In this document: one piece after another, positions 28,102 to 32,993 of the stretch | How positions within the stretch are numbered: position 1 is the first letter of the stretch | Layout of the letters: each line of letters begins with the position of its first letter | NCBI RefSeq assembly: GCF_030523985.1 | Contig: NZ_JAUNHK010000020.1 | Location: 1 to 32,993 of the forward strand | Direction: 5' to 3' | DNA from: Deinococcus sp. | GTDB lineage: Bacteria; Deinococcota; Deinococci; Deinococcales; Deinococcaceae | Length of the DNA stretch: 32,993 nucleotides | The notes under the pieces: generated by a model | Told to the model about the DNA's origin: nothing | The model's database searches: none | The model's input: the letters and a program-made list of their open reading frames with translations, nothing else | Position numbers and translations under genes: made by a program

Positions 28102-29019
28102 TCACCACCAGCCCCGCCGCTTGAAGAAGTAAGCCAGCAGCGCCCCCACACCCACGAAACTGGCCCAGGCCAGCGCGTAGCCGTAGGGCAGCTTCAGCTC
28201 GGGCATGTGTTCGAAATTCATGCCCCAGACGCCCGCCAGAAAGGTCAGCGGCAGGAAAATTACGCTGACGGCGGTCAGGGTTCGCATCACTTCGTTCATG
28301 CGCTGGCTTTGCAGGTTCAAGTGCAGGTCGAGCAGGCTGGTCAACTGGTCGCGCAGGGCGTCCAGGCGGCTGCCCGCACGGGTCAGGCTGTCCTGCGCGT
28401 CGCGGTAGCGCACCAGGTCGGCGGGGTCGGCGGCGGCGTGACGGCTCAGCAGTCCCACGGCTTCGCGGGCGTCGGCACTCAGGCGGCGGGCCTGTCCGAT
28501 GAGGTGCTTGAGGTCGAAGACCGGTTCCACGGGATTGAAGCGCACGTTGCGAAACACCTGTTCTTCCAGGGCGTCCACCTGGGTTTCCAGCGCGTCGGCC
28601 ACGGCAAAAAAGCTGTCGGCGGTGGCGTCCAGCAACTCGTAGACCACTTCGGGCACGGAATTGACCGCCTCGCGCCCGAACAGGGGCCAGACGGCGTCTA
28701 TCGCCTTCGTCCCGTTGCGGCTGATAGTCAGCACGGCGTCGGCAAAGATAAACATGCTGACCCGCTCGGTAAATTCGTCGGGCTGCTGGGGGTGGGCAAA
28801 GCTGCGGATGGTGATAAAGGCGTGTTCGGGGTACTGCTCGGCCCGCGACCAGTGCCCATGCTCCAGCGCGTCTTCCAGAGCCAGCCGATTGAGCGGAAAA
28901 TGGGCCCCAAGCTGGGCCAGTTCTTCGGGGGTGGGGTCCTGGCAATCCAGCCACAGCCCTCCCTGCTCCCCAGGCCAGGAAACGTCCTGCCCGCTGCGAA
29001 GGTCTTTGGCGCGAATCAT
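28102..29019 (-). CDS. corA: CorA-type magnesium/divalent cation channel
   Basis: CorA (305 aa) is a pentameric Mg2+ (or Co2+/Ni2+) channel. A long cytoplasmic alpha/beta and helical domain is followed by two C-terminal membrane helices. The gate signature GMNF is at about 266 (AGVWGMNFEHMPE), and the C-terminus is basic-aromatic (FFKRRGWW) as in Thermotoga CorA. The willow-helix region shows strong coiled-coil character (ALETQVDALEEQVFRNV). It has TACCCT 7 nt before the ATG with no Shine-Dalgarno, is divergent from crcB (68 nt apart), and is followed by a perfect 19-bp inverted repeat. Confidence 0.95.
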   Translation of the reverse strand: MIRAKDLRSGQDVSWPGEQGGLWLDCQDPTPEELAQLGAHFPLNRLALEDALEHGHWSRAEQYPEHAFITIRSFAHPQQPDEFTERVSMFIFADAVLTISRNGTKAIDAVWPLFGREAVNSVPEVVYELLDATADSFFAVADALETQVDALEEQVFRNVRFNPVEPVFDLKHLIGQARRLSADAREAVGLLSRHAAADPADLVRYRDAQDSLTRAGSRLDALRDQLTSLLDLHLNLQSQRMNEVMRTLTAVSVIFLPLTFLAGVWGMNFEHMPELKLPYGYALAWASFVGVGALLAYFFKRRGWW

Positions 29020-29026
29020 GGGGTCT

Positions 29027-29032
29027 AGGGTA
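29027..29032 (-). promoter_or_regulatory. leaderless-type -10 box of corA
   Basis: TACCCT on the minus strand, 7 nt upstream of the ATG at 29019. Confidence 0.55.
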
Positions 29033-29074
29033 GCGGGGCAAACAGCCCAAAGCTCATGGCCCTGAGCCCCACAG

Positions 29075-29080
29075 TATCCT
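29075..29080 (+). promoter_or_regulatory. leaderless-type -10 box of crcB
   Basis: TATCCT lies 7 nt before the ATG at 29088 with no Shine-Dalgarno between. No fluoride riboswitch fits in the remaining gap. Confidence 0.6.
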
Positions 29081-29087
29081 CTGCCCT

Positions 29088-29468
29088 ATGACTTTTCCGC
29101 TGTGGCTCTGGGTCGCTGTGGGTGGGGCGCTGGGCGCGGTGTTGCGGCAGGCGGCGGTGCTGGGCCTCGCGCCGCTGGTGGCCCGCACTGGTTTTCCCGT
29201 GGCGGTGCTGCTCATCAACGTCCTGGGGTCCTTCCTGCTGGGACTGACCCTGGCGCTGGTCGGGCGCGGCGTGTGGCCCGAAGCGGTGCGGCTGGCCTTC
29301 GGCACGGGCGTGCTGGGCGCGTTTACCACCTTCTCCACCTTTTCCACCGAACTGGACGGCCTGTTGCTGCGTGGTCAGGCGGGCGCGGCGCTGCTGTACA
29401 CGGGCCTGAGCGTGGGCCTGGGCCTGCTGGCGGCAGTGGGCGGGCGTGTGGTGGGGGCGCGGCTATGA
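29088..29468 (+). CDS. crcB: fluoride ion exporter CrcB/FluC
   Basis: A 126-aa dimeric fluoride channel with four membrane helices. Family residues are present: GALGAVLR with Arg20, LLINVLGSFLLG with Asn44, and the GAFTTFSTFSTE motif (residues 78-88) that forms the fluoride and Na+ path. It exports fluoride to prevent enzyme poisoning. Its TGA stop overlaps the xseA ATG (ATGA), so the two are translated from one leaderless-type mRNA. Confidence 0.94.
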   Translation: MTFPLWLWVAVGGALGAVLRQAAVLGLAPLVARTGFPVAVLLINVLGSFLLGLTLALVGRGVWPEAVRLAFGTGVLGAFTTFSTFSTELDGLLLRGQAGAALLYTGLSVGLGLLAAVGGRVVGARL

Positions 29469-30703
29469 CTTCCTCCAAACGCCGCAAAAAGGCCGAAGTC
29501 ACCCGCCCGCCCGAACAGTTTCTGGAACTGGCGGAACTGCTGGACTATGTGGGCCAAGTCATTGCGCGGGGCGTGCCTGGGGCGGTGTGGGTCAGGGCCG
29601 AAATCGCCGCGCTGACCGACCGCCGCCACCTTTACCTCGACCTGGTGCAGGTGGGCGAGGGCGGCGAGGTCGCCAAGTGTCGCGCCACCGTCTGGGCACG
29701 GGAGAGGTACGCGCTGGAGGCCAAATTCCGTCAGGCGACGGGCGGCGGGCCACTCACGGCGGGCCTCAAGGTGCTGCTGTTCGGCACGGCAGAATTTCAC
29801 CCCCAGTACGGCTTTTCCTTCAACATTCTGGATATTGCGCCCGAATACACGCTGGGCGACGCGGCGCTGCGGCTGGACGCGATGCGGGTGCAGTTAGTGG
29901 CAGAAGGCGTCTACGGCCTCAATCGGCTGCTCCCGGCCCCCAGTGACTTCGAGCGGGTGGCAGTCATTGCCCCCAGAGAGGCGGCGGGCCTGGGCGATTT
30001 TCGGCGCGAAACCGATCCCCTGGAAGCGGCGGGGCTGGTGCGCTTTGCCTATCTGGAAGCTACGTTTCAGGGCCGCGAGGCGGGAGGCAGTCTGCTGCGG
30101 GCGATTGCCGAGGCGCGGGCACTGCACGACGCTGAACCGCTGGACGCCCTGTTCGTGATTCGGGGGGGTGGGGCGGTGACTGACCTCGCGTGGCTCAACG
30201 ACTTGGATGTGGCCCGCGCTCTGGCGACTTTTCCTGCACCCGTGGTCACGGGGTTGGGGCACGCCCGCGACGACACCCTGCCCGACGAGGTGGCCCACAC
30301 CCGCACCGACACGCCCAGCAAGGCGGCAGCTTATCTGGTCCGCACGGTCACGGGGGCGGCGGCCCAGGCCCAAGAGGACGCCCGCAACATTCGCGCCGCT
30401 GCCGCGCAGGTGCTGGTGGACGCCTCAGCAGGGGCCGAGTGGCTGGCGGATCGCGTGCGGGGCGCGGCCCTACGACAGACCGAGCAGGCCGCCGCCCAGA
30501 CCGACGCGCTGATGCGCCAAGCCCTCGGCCTCACGCCGCAGCGCACGCTGGCGCGGGGGTACGCCCTGGTCCGGGACACGGCGGGCCAGCCCGTGACCCG
30601 CGCCGCAGCCGCTACGCCTGGGCGAAAGCTGCGGCTGGAATGGGCCGATGGCGCGGTGGACGTGCGGGTAGCGGGGCAGGACGACCTGTCCGGCACGTCA
30701 TAG
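29465..30703 (+). CDS. xseA: exodeoxyribonuclease VII large subunit
   Basis: XseA (412 aa, somewhat shorter than the usual 440-460) is the catalytic subunit that degrades single-stranded DNA from either end. The N-terminal OB-fold (about 15-110, GAVWVRAEIAALTDRRHLYL) binds DNA. The catalytic core shows FVIRGGGAVTDLAWLND near 231, GLGHARDDTLPDEVAH near 260, and TDTPSKAAAYLV. The following helical region (RNIRAAAAQVLVDASAGAE) is short, explaining the reduced length. The C-terminal LARGYALVRDTAGQPVT segment is conserved. ATG 29465 overlaps the crcB stop. The same frame is open upstream but lies on top of crcB. The small subunit XseB is not in the window. Confidence 0.93.
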   Translation: MTSSKRRKKAEVTRPPEQFLELAELLDYVGQVIARGVPGAVWVRAEIAALTDRRHLYLDLVQVGEGGEVAKCRATVWARERYALEAKFRQATGGGPLTAGLKVLLFGTAEFHPQYGFSFNILDIAPEYTLGDAALRLDAMRVQLVAEGVYGLNRLLPAPSDFERVAVIAPREAAGLGDFRRETDPLEAAGLVRFAYLEATFQGREAGGSLLRAIAEARALHDAEPLDALFVIRGGGAVTDLAWLNDLDVARALATFPAPVVTGLGHARDDTLPDEVAHTRTDTPSKAAAYLVRTVTGAAAQAQEDARNIRAAAAQVLVDASAGAEWLADRVRGAALRQTEQAAAQTDALMRQALGLTPQRTLARGYALVRDTAGQPVTRAAAATPGRKLRLEWADGAVDVRVAGQDDLSGTS

Positions 30704-30726
30704 AAAACCCCCGCCAGTCGCGGGGG
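30704..30726 (-). terminator. short GC hairpin next to the xseA stop
   Basis: CCCCCGC (30708-30714) pairs with GCGGGGG (30720-30726) around CAGTC. It starts 4 nt after the xseA stop. The T-tract (TTTT) lies on the minus-strand side, so it would halt transcripts coming from recA rather than from xseA. Confidence 0.65.
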
Positions 30727-30818
30727 CAGTTCCGGCCCAGATTGTCGATGCGCCCACGAAAAAGGATGCCCTGGGCCGAAGCTGTGGCCCAGTCTGACAG
30801 CTGATTGCGGGCCGTGCA

Positions 30819-30872
30819 TCCGCCAAAAGGCGGAGGAAAAAATCCAGCGCCCCGAATGTAAAGGGGCGCTGG
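30819..30872 (-). terminator. recA operon terminator with companion hairpin
   Basis: CCAGCGCCCC (30844-30853) and 30863-30872 form a perfect 10-bp stem followed, on the minus strand, by ATTTTTT (30837-30843), a textbook intrinsic terminator. A second stem, TCCGCC/GGCGGA with an AAAA loop (30819-30834), lies immediately beyond. Confidence 0.85.
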
Positions 30873-30890
30873 GTGCTTGAGGAGCGCTTA

Positions 30891-30961
30891 TACGGGACTG
30901 AACTATTCTTCGGAGATGTCGGAAAAGCGCCGCCATCTCCTTCGCGCCGTTCAGTCCCGTA
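30891..30961. repeat. composite inverted repeat downstream of recA
   Basis: TACGGGACTGAAC (30891-30903) pairs perfectly with 30949-30961. Inside, GGAGATG (30912-30918) pairs with CATCTCC (30934-30940). The 71-nt element is symmetric at two levels and followed by TTTTCTTCT on the plus strand. It resembles a small mobile-type or intergenic repeat of the kind known in Deinococcus. Copy number cannot be judged here. Confidence 0.75.
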
Positions 30962-31005
30962 TTTTCTTCTCCTCACTCTGCTGCGCAGCTTTGCAAGTCC
31001 GTTCG

Positions 31006-31037
31006 GAAAAATAGTTTGGATGCCCAAACTATTTTTC
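31006..31037. repeat. AT-rich hairpin right after recA
   Basis: GAAAAATAGTTTGG (31006-31019) pairs perfectly with 31024-31037 around a 4-nt loop, starting 9 nt after the recA stop. The U-rich 3' arm on the minus strand could give weak termination or form a 3' protective stem. Confidence 0.8.
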
Positions 31038-31046
31038 AAAGCCGTA

Positions 31047-32119
<1,073 letters not shown>

Positions 32120-32123
<4 letters not shown>

Positions 32124-32812
32124 GGCTGCTCCTGTGGCGCACTCGGCGCGGTGTCGGTGGAAAGGGCTTCAGGGACGGATTCGGTGGGGGCGGCACTGGG
32201 CGAGCCCCGGAAACGGAAGGTGCTCTGAACTTCGTAAATCGGCCCGGTCTTACGGAGAATCGAGCGGTAGAGCGTCAGGCTCGGCACGGTCCAGCCGGCA
32301 TCGAAGGTGAGGGGGGGAAGGCGCGGCGCGGGGCCTTTCTTGCGGGCCAGGGTGATGTGGGCCTTGAACGGCAGGTCGTCGGTTTCGATGCCCAGCGCCT
32401 GAATCTCCTGGCGCAGCCGCTCGGCGAGGTCGCTCAGGCCCTCGGCCTCGGTCTTGACGAACCAGACGCGGGGGCTGCCCTCGTTGGGAAAGTACCCGGT
32501 GCCGCGCAGCCGCACGTCCAGCGGGGCCATGTCCTGTGCCAGCCGGGTGCCTAGCCGCTTGAGGTCTTCGAGTTTCTCCGGCGGCACGGCAGGCAGGTAG
32601 GACAGCGTGACGTGCATCTGGTCGGGCCGCACCGCCCGCCAGTTGCCGCGCAGTTTGGCCTGGGCTTCTGCCAGGGGCGCGGCGACCTCGGCAGGCACGC
32701 GCAGGGCGTAAAAGAGGCGCAGGGTAGAGGGGTGAGGGTTGGGGGTAGAAGGCTTGGGTTGGCCGGGACGGGCGGGCTTTTTGACGTTCTGAGGTTGAGG
32801 GTTTTTTGTCAT
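32120..32812 (-). CDS. thpR: RNA 2',3'-cyclic phosphodiesterase (LigT/ThpR family)
   Basis: A 230-aa 2H phosphoesterase with its two HxTL motifs at His67 (MHVTLSYLP) and His152 (AHITLARKKG). The family hydrolyses 2',3'-cyclic phosphates to 2'-phosphates, or ligates tRNA halves through 2'-5' links in vitro. Compared with the roughly 180-aa norm it has a Pro/Lys-rich N-terminal tail (residues 3-30) and a Pro/Ala-rich C-terminal tail (from about 207). It overlaps both cinA and recA by 4 nt. This order is the known Deinococcus recA operon. Confidence 0.94.
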
Positions 32813-32993
32813 GCGTCCTCCCCCTCGCCCAGCACCCGGAACGCCAGCCCCAGCGCGGCGACGGCGGCCCGTTCGCGCACCTGGGCAGCGTCACCGGGCC
32901 AGTTGACGGCGGCGGTGTGCTGCGCCGTGCCCGTGTCTATGGCGACGTGCGCTTGCCCGCTGCTCACGTCCAGCACCACACTCAGGCCCACGT
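32809..32993 (-). CDS. cinA: CinA C-terminal fragment (gene runs off the window)
   Basis: Only the last about 61 codons are present, with the 5' part beyond the window edge. The visible part fits the CinA C-terminal nicotinamide-nucleotide amidase domain: SVVLDVSSGQAHVAID, then INWPGDxxxVRxRA-like residues (NWPGDAAQVRERAAVAAL). CinA is competence/damage-inducible and acts with RecA in natural transformation. The assignment relies partly on the recA context. Its stop overlaps the thpR start. Confidence 0.8.
   Translation of the reverse strand, partial: VGLSVVLDVSSGQAHVAIDTGTAQHTAAVNWPGDAAQVRERAAVAALGLAFRVLGEGEDA

Noticed and set aside
29102..29464. Extending xseA upstream to 29102
   Set aside because: The extension overlaps crcB in another frame and is non-conserved. 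ATG 29465 gives the proper N-terminus with an ATGA junction.
32300..32320. Seven-G run inside thpR as a phase-variable tract
   Set aside because: Short, in the middle of a housekeeping-type gene, and explained by Pro-Pro codons on the coding strand.

Overview
The window looks like chromosomal DNA of a Deinococcus, close to but probably not identical with D. radiodurans. The evidence is high GC coding sequence, a cinA-thpR-recA operon with a Deinococcus-type RecA, LuxS, a phenylacetate (paa) operon, large DUF11/beta-barrel envelope proteins, and many genes whose TANNNT -10 box sits 6-7 nt before the start codon (leaderless transcripts). Species placement rests on remembered protein sequences, not on a search.

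Layout. (1) 30-6989, minus strand: the phenylacetate operon paaA-paaB-paaC-paaD-paaZ, followed 2 nt later by an orotate-phosphoribosyltransferase-like gene. A palindrome upstream of paaA (7023-7040) matches the PaaR (TetR) operator consensus known from Thermus. A visibly lower-GC two-gene module, a 245-aa unknown protein plus a PIN-domain protein with its own palindromic leader, is wedged between paaD and paaZ. (2) 7073-11104: luxS (-), lspA (+), a glsB-like membrane protein (-), a 29-aa leader ORF overlapping thrB (+), and a VWA-domain protein (-). (3) 11488-22118, plus strand: a four-gene envelope cluster of three exported DUF11-type proteins (164, 770 and 923 aa) and a 1614-aa protein ending in a predicted outer-membrane beta-barrel. 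The 923-aa gene has a 10-C run in codons 3-6. A 383-nt hairpin-rich stretch precedes the cluster. (4) 22231-30703: an EamA transporter, an AMIN/amidase_3 cell-wall amidase, a CPA1 Na+/H+ antiporter, a TetR regulator, SurE, CorA, the fluoride exporter CrcB/FluC, and XseA overlapping crcB by 4 nt. (5) 30704-32993: a 343-nt gene-free stretch with five hairpins, then recA, thpR and the 3' end of cinA, read on the minus strand with 4-nt overlaps.

How the genes work together. PaaABC(D) form the ring-1,2-epoxidase for phenylacetyl-CoA and PaaZ opens the ring and oxidises the aldehyde; no PaaE reductase or PaaK/F/G/H/J is present here. The envelope cluster probably builds a surface layer or appendage anchored by the beta-barrel. 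The recA operon is the DNA-repair/competence unit. Hairpins starting 7-10 nt after stop codons are strikingly common (paaA, luxS, glsB, corA, recA). The strongest candidates for something undescribed are the PIN module inside the paa operon, the envelope cluster with its homopolymer switch, the tandem-domain PaaB, and the composite inverted repeat downstream of recA.
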